A stretch of DNA of 38,155 bases from the NCBI GenBank assembly GCA_001970955.1, contig MPUH01000724.1:1-38155 (forward strand), read 5' to 3'. Every line of letters starts with the position of its first letter. Position 1 is the first letter of the stretch. Positions 9,652 to 17,842 of this stretch are shown here, piece by piece. The stretch comes from Stentor coeruleus (lineage: Eukaryota; Ciliophora; Heterotrichea; Heterotrichida; Stentoridae). Both the position numbers and the translations under genes were made by a program. A model generated the notes under the pieces. The model did not search any database. It had not been told where the DNA came from and saw only the letters and a program-made list of their open reading frames with translations.

Positions 9652-10112
9652 TTTTTAGATTAAGTAGATAATTTTTTATTATGATAAACTAAATTGTTAT
9701 AAAGGGAATTTTTTGTTTATGATGTAGGGTTTTAGATGTTAGATAATTTAGGAAACTAGGAATTTTATATGGAATATTTATCTGTATATATAAAATGAAG
9801 TCTAAATCATAGTTTGGTATAAAGATTGGATAAGCTCAAAAGATGTTGAAAAAAAGAGCAATAAACTAAGATTTTTGTAATACCTTAGTCATTAGTTATC
9901 TATCATAATTTTTTTAAATAGAGCTTTAGAATAAAAAAACTATCAAATACCCTAACAAACCGCAATTAGCTATGCCTATATTTTATCATCTCAATCATAA
10001 ATTTTCATCCATATTATCCTAGTATCCAAACTTGATTTCAAATTTTTATGCTATCAAATTTGTTGATGCCAAAAAATGAATTACCATATAATACTAATAT
10101 CGGTGAAAAATT
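9652..10112. other. Spacer between ML-like copies 1 and 2
   Basis: AT-rich spacer, T/G-rich just after the stop and C/A-rich before the next start. The bases after the stop resemble those after copies 2 and 3 (AGTAGAT-type motif), consistent with duplication of gene plus flanks. No other gene is seen. Confidence 0.4.
10101..10112 (+). promoter_or_regulatory. Conserved leader element before the second ML-like gene
   Basis: CGGTGAAAAATT is directly attached to the ATG and differs at one base from the element before copy 1. Copy 3 keeps only a weaker version (GGTTATAATTATGAAC). Confidence 0.4.
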
Positions 10113-10535
10113 ATGAACAACGTTCTTATAACATTCTTATTATTTGCTCTTACCCATTCGAATTCTATATTTGATACAAACTTAAAACAACAAGTTGGGA
10201 GTGCTTGTAGCAGTGACAACAAATTTATAATTTCTTCCTTCGATGTCAGTGATTGGCCAGCTTTGGGACAATCTTCACTTATTACTTATATGGGTATTGC
10301 TCAAGAACCAATAACTATTGGGATAATAACTTATTCAATTGAAGATCAAACTCAAGCCTGGTATAATGAATATCAAGCTATTGACCAAAATTATACCCAA
10401 AACGAATCTGCAACTTTTAACAACATCATGCAATGGCCTATGTTTTCTGGTGGATATCTTTTCCAAATGCAAATTCGTGATCAAATTAATCCTCAATATG
10501 TTCATGCATGCTGGGCTTTTACTTTCGTCTTATAA
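10113..10535 (+). CDS. Secreted ML/NPC2-like protein, tandem copy 2 (divergent loop)
   Basis: 140 residues with a signal peptide (MNNVLITFLLFALTHS). It shares with its neighbours the early Cys (GSACSSDN), the repeated TYSIED...QAWYNEYQ segment, QWPMFSGGYLFQM and the late Cys (HACWAF). It differs where the others have NVNPWPPTAG: here DVSDWPALGQ, so the loop next to the expected lipid pocket has changed. Sequons NYT and NES are present. This suggests a paralogue with altered ligand preference. Secretion is inferred from the signal peptide. Stop TAA. Confidence 0.6.
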   Translation: MNNVLITFLLFALTHSNSIFDTNLKQQVGSACSSDNKFIISSFDVSDWPALGQSSLITYMGIAQEPITIGIITYSIEDQTQAWYNEYQAIDQNYTQNESATFNNIMQWPMFSGGYLFQMQIRDQINPQYVHACWAFTFVL

Positions 10536-10790
10536 TTCTTTAGAAAATAAGTAGATTTATTAGTTTATAGGATTTGCCAAGAAGATTGAGTTTATTATTA
10601 TAAGTCGATAAGTTTTTAATCATATAATAAAATTTCAATGTAAATGTTTTCCTAGAGTTATAAATCATATACTTAAAGTTATTAATATCAGATTCAATTT
10701 TGCAAAACAGAAATTTTTAGTATTATCTAAAATATGAACAATAAATTCTCCAGTTATAATACAATTTAATATTAATTATTGGTTATAATT

Positions 10791-11219
10791 ATGAACTATC
10801 TCGTAAAACTCTCTGCTCTTTTAGTACTTGTATATTCAAGTTCTATCCTAGATTCGGAATCAAAAGCAACAATTGGTGTTCCTTGTACCAATAGTAATGC
10901 ATTTGTAATTAGTTCTTTCAATGTTAATCCTTGGCCACCAACTGCAGGACAAACCTCAGCTCTCAATTTTACAGGTGTTTCTCAAGCATCAATGCAAATT
11001 GGGACAATAGGATATTCAATTCAAAACCAAAATCAAATGTGGTATAATGAATATCAAAATGTTGACCAATATTATCCAGCATCGCAAAATGCTACTTTTA
11101 CGTACACAATGAAATGGCCTTTATTCGCTGGTACTTATCTTTTTCAAATGAATATGCATTCCAGTCCTAATACTCAAGTCATTTATTCATGCTGGAGCTT
11201 TTTTTTTGACCTCTATTAA
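10791..11219 (+). CDS. Secreted ML/NPC2-like protein, tandem copy 3
   Basis: 142 residues from the ATG at 10791. An in-frame TTG at 10779 is not needed, because the MNYL signal-peptide start aligns with copy 1. Signal peptide about 1-18, early Cys (GVPCTNSN), NVNPWPPTAG identical to copy 1, WYNEYQ shared with copy 2, and late Cys (YSCWSF). The mixture of copy-1-like and copy-2-like segments could reflect gene conversion in the array. Same lipid-binding guess as its neighbours. The stop TAA lies 106 bases before the dynein gene. Confidence 0.6.
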   Translation: MNYLVKLSALLVLVYSSSILDSESKATIGVPCTNSNAFVISSFNVNPWPPTAGQTSALNFTGVSQASMQIGTIGYSIQNQNQMWYNEYQNVDQYYPASQNATFTYTMKWPLFAGTYLFQMNMHSSPNTQVIYSCWSFFFDLY

Positions 11220-11325
11220 TTTAGGAAATAATTAGATTAAATTAGTTATATGATTTAAGTTTTATCTTTGTAATAGTGACTAGGTTTTTGATTGCGGGAG
11301 AATAAGAGTTTAAACGTAAAAAGGT

Positions 11326-13896
11326 ATGAATTGTTGGAATACCGCTTATAATAAAATGCAGTCTACATTAAAAGCTCCAAGTGGGGCTAAAGTGCCGATA
11401 GCAAGTTCAAAAAAACTGCCAGTTGCCACTGGGACAATGAAAAATGCAGCAACAGGCAAGCAAGGTACAGGCACAACAAAAAAAACAAAGGGTAAATTTA
11501 GCACTACAGGGACAAATCAAACTGATGGAAGAGAAATAATCATAGAAAACGGAAAAGAACAAGACGTTACTCCAGACCCTCTTATTTTCACTCCTGAAGA
11601 AGTTAAGCAGGAAAAAAAAGAAGAGTCCGATAAAAGTTCAGTAAAAGTTGCATCAAACACTTCAGATAAAAAAGACGAAGCTCCAACAGGTTCATTTTCA
11701 CGAGGTGAAAGATCTGATTTAGTAATGAGTTCAGTCTTAAAAAGTTCAGATCAAAGTGAAGTTTATTCTGAAGTATCAGATGATACAGGGAAAGAACGTA
11801 TAACTGATGTGCCTAAAGTTGAAGATAAAGGTATCCGTGATGAAGATCTAGATAAATATATCGATATCGACCTTAAAGAAACTGAAACTTTCACAGTATT
11901 CTGGATTCCATCAATAGCCATAAGCGCTAAAGCTGAAAACAAAGAAGAATTCGATAAAATAAACGCATCTTATAAAAACCTTCTAAATGAAAAAATCGGT
12001 AGCGACAACTTCAAATCAAGACCATCCCAAACCTTAAACCTCATGCAAAAAAACAAAGACGTCGTCACAGAAACTATAAAAAAACATGAATTTGAATGCG
12101 ATGTGACGAACTGGATGCTCCACGATGCATTTTTAGAAAACCCAAAACCTAATCATGAACTAGTAGCCAATATGTTTGAACAAGAAGTCAAAGCTAATTT
12201 AACAGATCAACTAAAAAATAAAGGGACTTTATTAGATCCTGAAAAAAGTTTAACTGATACTTATCATAGTGTAAGTGTATCACAAAGCCAAGTTACTAAT
12301 AAAGAAAAAGAAACGACAAATTCTAAGGTTAGATCATCAAAACGTATAGATAAATCAAATCATAGTGTACATTCAAATTCTTCAATTACCCAATCAAAAC
12401 ATTCACAAGGGTCAGGGAAACAGGAACCTGAAGTTACTCCATTTAAAGCTCCGGAAAATATTATTTTACCTGATAGTCTGTTGACTAAGTTTAATATTGT
12501 TGAGAGGATTTTAACGCAAAATCGATATTTGGAACAACAGATTTTGTATAGAAACTATCCTACGGTAGAATTTCAGAAAGTTGTTGAGGAGGAAAAACAG
12601 CAAGAAAAAGGTGCTTTGTCGAGGTTTGCTATGCTTCAGGTCAAAAAGGAAAGCGAGAAAAAAGAAGAGGTTAAAGATGATATTGATAAGGACTCGCCAC
12701 ATATGATTGACCTTTTTAAGTATACATGTAGCGAAGTTACTGATAGGCTTGTGAGTTGTGCTGATTGGAATGGACCTAATCCTGATTTACTAGCAGTTTC
12801 ATATGGAGAATACAACTTCCTTGCAGAAAAAGCTCAATCAGGGAAACCATATCTTGATAAACCTGGTTTACTACTTTTTTGGACCCTTAAAAGCCCAAAA
12901 TTTCCTGAAAGGATAATCCGTGCCCCATCCGGTATAGTATCTTGTCACTTTTCTAAAAAAAACCCTTGGCTTATTGCAACAGGTTCCTGTGATGGTGTAG
13001 TATCAATATATGATCTAAGGAAAAAAGGTGACAAACCCGCAGCAGAGTCTAGTCAAATGATAGAAAAGCACATCGACACAGTCTGGGAAGTAAAATGGCA
13101 TGATCAAGGTAGTGAAAATGGAGAAAACCTCATATCAATATCATCAGATGGAAGAATAGTTGAATGGAGTATCAAAAAAGGTCTTGAATGCCGAGACTTA
13201 CTAAACCTGAAAAAACCAACAAATCCTAATCAAAAAGATGACAAAGAAGCTGCGGTATTCAGGAACTCAGTAGGTTTTTCATTAGATTTCCCAAAAGATC
13301 AATACATGCTTTATTTAGCTTCAACAGAAGAAGGGACAATTCATAAATGTTCTCTTAGTTATAACGATGAATTAGATACTTATTGGGGTCATTCAGGACC
13401 AGTATATAAAGTTCGTTGTAGTCCTTTTTGGTCAAATATTATGTTGACATGTTCTGCTGATTGGACTGTTCAAGTATGGGATTGGCGTAGAGATGAGTCA
13501 CCATTATTTGCATGTAGATCTCAAGATCTTAATGATGCGGTAAATGATATTGAATGGTCACCACATTCATCAACAATTTTCAGTAATGTTTGTGATGATG
13601 GAAGAGTTGAACTTTGGGATTTGTCAGTAAGTAATATTGGGCCGATTATTACTAAAAAACCTGAAAATAGAAGCTCACCAGGGACGATGGTACGTTTTTG
13701 TCAAGAATTCCCAGTCTTGGTAACTGGAAATTCACAAGGAGTTGTTGATGTTTATAGACTGAAAAACTTAAACCAAGAACTTTTGACTAAAGATGAACAT
13801 AAAAAACGCTTAGAAAAAGCTGTTTATCCTATAGAAAGATCAGGATATCACAAAGGAGAAGATGAAGAAGAAGAAATGGAAGGCATCGTAGATTAG
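11326..13896 (+). CDS. DNAI4: Axonemal dynein intermediate chain, DNAI4/WDR78 (IC138) type
   Basis: 856 residues. A low-complexity Lys/Ser/Thr/Gly-rich N terminus (about 1-170) precedes a conserved ETETFTVFWIPSIAIS segment (about 185-200) and QTLNLMQKNKDV, typical of the IC138/WDR78 branch. WD repeats occupy about 465-830, with EEGTIHKCSLSYNDELDTY, GHSGPVYKVRCSPFWSN and SCDGVVSIYDL. This subunit belongs to the inner arm I1/f dynein and regulates ciliary waveform. DNAI1-type outer-arm chains share the WD part, but the GHxGPVYKV context favours DNAI4. The start may be 11326 or the ATG at 11356 (MQSTLKAPSG). It ends in an acidic tail and TAG. Confidence 0.85.
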   Translation: MNCWNTAYNKMQSTLKAPSGAKVPIASSKKLPVATGTMKNAATGKQGTGTTKKTKGKFSTTGTNQTDGREIIIENGKEQDVTPDPLIFTPEEVKQEKKEESDKSSVKVASNTSDKKDEAPTGSFSRGERSDLVMSSVLKSSDQSEVYSEVSDDTGKERITDVPKVEDKGIRDEDLDKYIDIDLKETETFTVFWIPSIAISAKAENKEEFDKINASYKNLLNEKIGSDNFKSRPSQTLNLMQKNKDVVTETIKKHEFECDVTNWMLHDAFLENPKPNHELVANMFEQEVKANLTDQLKNKGTLLDPEKSLTDTYHSVSVSQSQVTNKEKETTNSKVRSSKRIDKSNHSVHSNSSITQSKHSQGSGKQEPEVTPFKAPENIILPDSLLTKFNIVERILTQNRYLEQQILYRNYPTVEFQKVVEEEKQQEKGALSRFAMLQVKKESEKKEEVKDDIDKDSPHMIDLFKYTCSEVTDRLVSCADWNGPNPDLLAVSYGEYNFLAEKAQSGKPYLDKPGLLLFWTLKSPKFPERIIRAPSGIVSCHFSKKNPWLIATGSCDGVVSIYDLRKKGDKPAAESSQMIEKHIDTVWEVKWHDQGSENGENLISISSDGRIVEWSIKKGLECRDLLNLKKPTNPNQKDDKEAAVFRNSVGFSLDFPKDQYMLYLASTEEGTIHKCSLSYNDELDTYWGHSGPVYKVRCSPFWSNIMLTCSADWTVQVWDWRRDESPLFACRSQDLNDAVNDIEWSPHSSTIFSNVCDDGRVELWDLSVSNIGPIITKKPENRSSPGTMVRFCQEFPVLVTGNSQGVVDVYRLKNLNQELLTKDEHKKRLEKAVYPIERSGYHKGEDEEEEMEGIVD

Positions 13897-14015
13897 ATGA
13901 ATAGAATAAGACTTAAAAGTATTTGATATATTTTTTTAAACATCCTTGCTATTTTTGCCATAAATTTACCTTTAAGATTGTAAAAAAAAAATATCAACTG
14001 ATGATTTTTAATATT

Positions 14016-14747
14016 TTATTTATATGCATAATTAGCTTTTTTAGCAAAACTTGTCGTTGTCTGCATATATCTTGGTGTATTCCCAGTTTGAATATTTTCC
14101 TTAGAAACTTTCCTTTCACCAGCAGATTCTTCTCGAATATTGCTTTTTGTTGACATATACAATTGTGAAAAGCTTTCTTTATGCTTAACTGATTTTGCAG
14201 CATCGCTAACCTCATAACCTGAGTTTTTCAATATCAATGCAAGGCGTTGTTTGTTATTTTCATTAGGAAAACTTCTAATTGAAATACTCCCTCGTCCTGT
14301 ACAAATCCCTTTAACATTATCGAATTCTGTATTCACATCGACTATATGACAATATTTCGCCATTGATTTAAGTACTAATTCATTATCATGTGGATGAAGA
14401 CCTGTGATTTGTAGGGTTTCTACTTTAGCATCTTCAGGTTTGGGAAAACTAGACGAATTTAGCGTGGCTATTTCAAGGGGTTTTTTGTATTTAGGAACGT
14501 AATTTATCCTTCCACTGGATAAAGATCTGTCAATTGTTGTTTTAATTTCAGATGGTTTTTTCACACAAATATTGTCGGAATTATATTCGCCGATTTTAGG
14601 AGTAATCTTATGAGTATAAGAACTTGTACTTCTTATTTGCTCATTAGTACTGATTATCTTAGCATCCATGCCAGTAGAGAATATCGAACTCGAAAACTGA
14701 TTCAAAAACCTCTTCCGTGATTCTTTCATATTATAACGTAAAATCAA
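14016..14747 (-). CDS. Putative RRM-like RNA-binding protein
   Basis: Up to 243 residues; the ATG at 14729 (MKESRKRF) is an alternative start. Residues 1-105 are Ser/Thr/Lys-rich and look disordered. Residues about 108-180 have an RRM-like order: strand ETLQITGL, helix NELVLKSMAKYC, strand IVDVNTE, a GRGSISIRSF strand in the RNP1 position, and helix NNKQRLALILKNSGYEV. The tail is disordered and basic. Nuclear envelope proteins of the Nup35 type and other RRM-like folds would look similar. It is convergent with the dynein gene; the two stops are 120 bases apart. Stop TAA. Confidence 0.6.
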   Translation of the reverse strand: MILRYNMKESRKRFLNQFSSSIFSTGMDAKIISTNEQIRSTSSYTHKITPKIGEYNSDNICVKKPSEIKTTIDRSLSSGRINYVPKYKKPLEIATLNSSSFPKPEDAKVETLQITGLHPHDNELVLKSMAKYCHIVDVNTEFDNVKGICTGRGSISIRSFPNENNKQRLALILKNSGYEVSDAAKSVKHKESFSQLYMSTKSNIREESAGERKVSKENIQTGNTPRYMQTTTSFAKKANYAYK

Positions 14748-14991
14748 ATTTGAATTTCACATCTTCATATCTTAAACATCAGCATCACCCGCTTTAGCCA
14801 AAAACTTTTTGGCAATCTTAGTTCTTCAAAAACCCTAAAGACTATTTAAAATACCTTTTATCCTAAATCTTCCTTAATATTCTATACATAAAAATAACAA
14901 CACTTATTCTCTATAAGCGAAATATTTCTAATATGAAATTGAACATTTACGACATTTTCATAAACAAACTCATATAATAAAATAATTATTT

Positions 14992-15477
14992 ATGTCTCTA
15001 ACATTCTATGATGAGCATTTGGCTTGGCAACAAAGAATACAAAAAGAAATTGTTAGAGCTACAATAGTTCAGTAAGAATAATATAGGCCAAAATATACAT
15101 ATAATTATTCTGAATCCCCAACAAAATTACAAGAAATACCTAGGTCGTTATCCCCAAAGAAAAAAGTTATTAAGCAACCAATTCAAGTTTACGCACATCT
15201 AAATGCAGAAATCAGAGGAAAATACTCTAAACATATCAACCTTCCAATTAGTCCCTTACCCCAAATCAAAAGATATAACAAACAATCTATAAGCCAAGCC
15301 CATTCCCGTGGTTCTAGTGCAATAACTTCAAATAGCTATTTCAGTGATTTCGAAGGTAAAACAGCTGATGAGCTCAAGGAAATTCTCAAAGAAGAAAGAT
15401 ATGTAATAATCATATAGAGAAGGCTAAGGGCTGAAAAATATTTAAAAACTCTAGAAGGAAGTTTTTCTAATGAATAA
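14992..15477 (+). CDS. Spliced hypothetical protein with two 15-base introns (151 aa)
   Basis: The genomic frame is broken by TAA, TAA and TAG, but removing 15072-15086 and 15403-15417 gives one clean frame of 151 codons plus TAA. The product starts MSLTFYDEHLAWQQRIQKE, has a Pro/Ser/Lys-rich middle with SPKKKV and LPISPLPQIKRY, and ends in a charged helix (TADELKEILKEERY joined to RRLRAEKYLK). No family is recognised; it looks like a small structural or scaffold protein. It is divergent from the RRM-like gene, with 244 bases between starts. Both introns use GTAA...TATAG. Confidence 0.75.
15072..15086 (+). other. 15-base intron 1 of the gene at 14992-15477
   Basis: GTAAGAATAATATAG. Removal joins CA to G and restores ...IVQPKY... 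in one frame, eliminating two in-frame TAA codons. This length and form are diagnostic of heterotrich ciliates. Confidence 0.85.
15403..15417 (+). other. 15-base intron 2 of the gene at 14992-15477
   Basis: GTAATAATCATATAG. Removal joins ...EERY to RRLRAEKYL and removes an in-frame TAG. Confidence 0.85.
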
Positions 15478-15666
15478 ATGCATTATCATATCAAATGATT
15501 TAATTAAAAGATTTTCTGAAAAATATTTTATTATTGTACTCTATAAAAATACCCTTTATATATTCCATATATTTATATAATCGTAATAATTTATATAAAT
15601 GGAGATTGAACAACAGCTTATTCAAGTCTTAAGCTGCTACACATTCTCCTACATTCAATATTTTAT

Positions 15667-16342
15667 CTAAAATACGACAACTTCTAACACTATAGCAAGT
15701 AAAACCCAAACTATTATTGCATCTATAAGGAAAATACACATAATTTTTTTCCTAATATTTTTCTGATACTTATCCGCTTTATGAAGCTCTTGAATACCTT
15801 TTCCTGTTTCACTCATCGCATTTGTCACATGTTTTTCAGTAACTTCCAACTATATCCTAACTTCATTAATCATTTTCGCTGCATCTTTAAACATCTCATT
15901 CACTTTAATAAAATATTTATTCAAGTCTTCAATTTAACCTTTTCTTTCAATTAATTCTTCATTTCTTAATTAAATTGAGTCTTTATAAGCTAAGGATGTA
16001 CGTTCTTGTATTCCAATAGCTTCAAGATTATCATTTGTATTAAAATTAGATTTTAATTCAACATTTTCATTTGTCCTTATTTTACTGAAGTTTTCGTTTA
16101 GTAGTTTGAATTGTTTTTCTAATGATGAAAGTTGAGCTTTTGTATCTTTGTTTGGCCTTGGTTTTTTCAAAAATTTCTTTTAGGTATTCATGGAGTTTTG
16201 TAATTTCTTCTGATTTTTCCCTGCGTTTATAGTTTGAGGAATGTTCATATTATTTTATTATTTTGTTGTACTTTTGCAGATCTTTAGAGATTTCTTGGAT
16301 GCTAAAATCAGATGAACCTGGGTCTAGTTTTTAATAGTCCAT
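15667..16342 (-). pseudogene. Broken Qa-SNARE (syntaxin 7/Pep12-like) with only TAA/TAG stops
   Basis: Reading from the ATG at 16342 gives a Habc-like start (DPGSSDFSIQEISKDLQKYN). A one-base frame change near 16175-16200 leads to a clear syntaxin C terminus: FIKVNEMFKDAAKMINEV, then ELHKADKYQKNIRKK and a membrane anchor to TAG at 15667. The SNARE part aligns without gaps to syntaxin 7/12 (IFKDLAMMIHDQ...YYQKKSRKK). In-frame stops: TAA 16331-16333, TAA 16250-16252, TAA 15970-15972, TAA 15934-15936, TAG 15850-15852; no TGA. Each falls where Gln is plausible (e.g. MDY-x-KLDPG; plant relatives start MSFQDLE). The zero-layer Gln is replaced by Val (15859-15861). No 15-base intron removes any stop. 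Most likely a decayed gene, or one written in a TAA/TAG=Gln code. Confidence 0.7.
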
Positions 16343-16922
16343 TTATTGTGAAGAGGATTATTTGACTGATTTTGATGATGATTTGTATGGTAAAGGAGAT
16401 AAAGTGTGAGGAAAATAGATGATATTAATGATATTTGGGTTTATGGATGGAGATAGAATGATGAGGGAATTAGTTTTTGAGATGAAGAAGATCAGGAAAT
16501 TAAGTTTATAATTGGATTTTATATATAGAAGGATATTATTAGATATAAACTAATACTGATATTTTATATTAGGTGTTAGGGAAAATATATATGGGATTAT
16601 ATAAATATATTATTATAAATTAGTGGAAATGTTGAAGGGAATAAACTAAATAAAAAGTGATTAATTTAATAAAAATTATTAGAGACAAACATTTTTGAAG
16701 ACATTTTAGTTTTTATATATACGAAAACCTTATAATAATATTTTATATCATGATTCACATACGATAATCGTAAATTCTAACTTTTAATACATCAATTATC
16801 TTATACATTGCATATTCTTATATAATAAACCGTATCTACCTTATTAAAAAATAAATCATCTAGAATATTTTATAAAAAAGTATTAAAAACAACCAGAAAA
16901 ACTATCAAATCATTTATCTACA
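16343..16922. other. Intergenic spacer with marked strand bias
   Basis: Between the SNARE-like locus and the next minus-strand gene. The plus strand is G/T-rich at 16343-16560 and A/C-rich from about 16740. A plus-strand stretch (CEEDYLTDFDDDLYGKGDK) looks coding for 20 residues but has no ATG and is followed by stops in all frames. No gene is called. Confidence 0.4.
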
Positions 16923-17417
16923 CTAAAAAAATAAGCTATTCGCATATCTTTTTCTAGGATCAGGCGTTTTTGGTATCTCACTAATTTTTTCCCTATTTTT
17001 TTCAACCTCATCATTTTCTTCATCATTCTCTTCTTCTATAACATAAGGATATAAGCTGTGTTTTATTCTTGTTATATGTGGAAGTTTATTTTTATTATAC
17101 ATATCATGTCGTGATTTCAGTCTTTTCGATGCTAAAATATCAACATAACCTTTTGTTGCCTGTCTTTGTACAATATCTGGACTCATTGGTTTTTCATATA
17201 AAGATTTGAATCCTTTAGTTTTTCTTTTATCATAATCTTCTTGAGTATAATAAGAATTATCAAGATCAGATGGATCATGTCCAATAGGAGATTTTCTTTG
17301 GTTTCGATTACGCAAGTATCGAAATTTATCTAGCCTAGAAGGTAAATAATAACGAATTTGCATATTAAAGCTTTTACCAATCATGTTTTTTTCTTGTTGA
17401 AGAAAAATCGACACCAT
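16923..17417 (-). CDS. Hypothetical basic protein with an acidic stretch (164 aa)
   Basis: Starts MVSIFLQQEKNMIG and continues with many Arg/Lys/Tyr residues (IRYYLPSRLDKFRYLRNRNQ), a polar middle (YEKPMSPDIVQRQATKGY), an acidic run (EEENDEENDEVEKN) and a basic end. No membrane segment or known motif is visible. The composition suggests a disordered adaptor or microtubule-associated protein, which is only a guess. Codon use is balanced and the frame is uninterrupted. Stop TAG. Confidence 0.6.
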   Translation of the reverse strand: MVSIFLQQEKNMIGKSFNMQIRYYLPSRLDKFRYLRNRNQRKSPIGHDPSDLDNSYYTQEDYDKRKTKGFKSLYEKPMSPDIVQRQATKGYVDILASKRLKSRHDMYNKNKLPHITRIKHSLYPYVIEEENDEENDEVEKNREKISEIPKTPDPRKRYANSLFF

Positions 17418-17842
17418 TATTAACTGTTTATAAACATATAATAGGAAATATATAAAACAACAACTCCATATTTATTCAATTGCTGTATTTAAGTTTGATA
17501 AAAAGATTAGAATTTAAGATTGAATTGAAGATGAGTTATAGTTTATATAGATAGGGAATACTTTTTAAGTTAGGGTTTTATTTAGATGTGTATTGGGTAT
17601 ATTATTTAGTGTATGTTTAGAATATAATTTTTGGGTGAAAATATGTTTTTGTTTTTATGTTTCAATTGATAATGATTTTTTTGATTATTAAAGAAGTTTA
17701 TTTTATTATAAAACTTCTTAAATTTTAACTTTGTGTTATAAAATCCAACCAGATGATATTTTTATATCAAAAAGTAGACTAGACAAATAAAAAATATCTA
17801 AATAATATCAAAAATCCTATTTTATAATATATAATCTTATAA
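17418..17842. other. Intergenic spacer
   Basis: AT-rich spacer between two minus-strand genes. The plus strand is G/T-rich at 17480-17700, matching the upstream side of a minus-strand gene. No gene or repeat is seen. Confidence 0.5.

Noticed and set aside
15850..15945. 12-base GT...AG segments that would remove two stops in the SNARE locus
   Set aside because: Shorter than any supported intron here, they begin GTT, and the remaining stops have no such explanation.
16343..16560. Plus-strand acidic coding-like stretch with possible GT...TAG 15- and 16-mers
   Set aside because: No start codon, candidate introns begin GTG or GTC rather than GTA, and stops follow in every frame; G/T-rich DNA can give such Asp/Gly/Trp-rich translations by chance.
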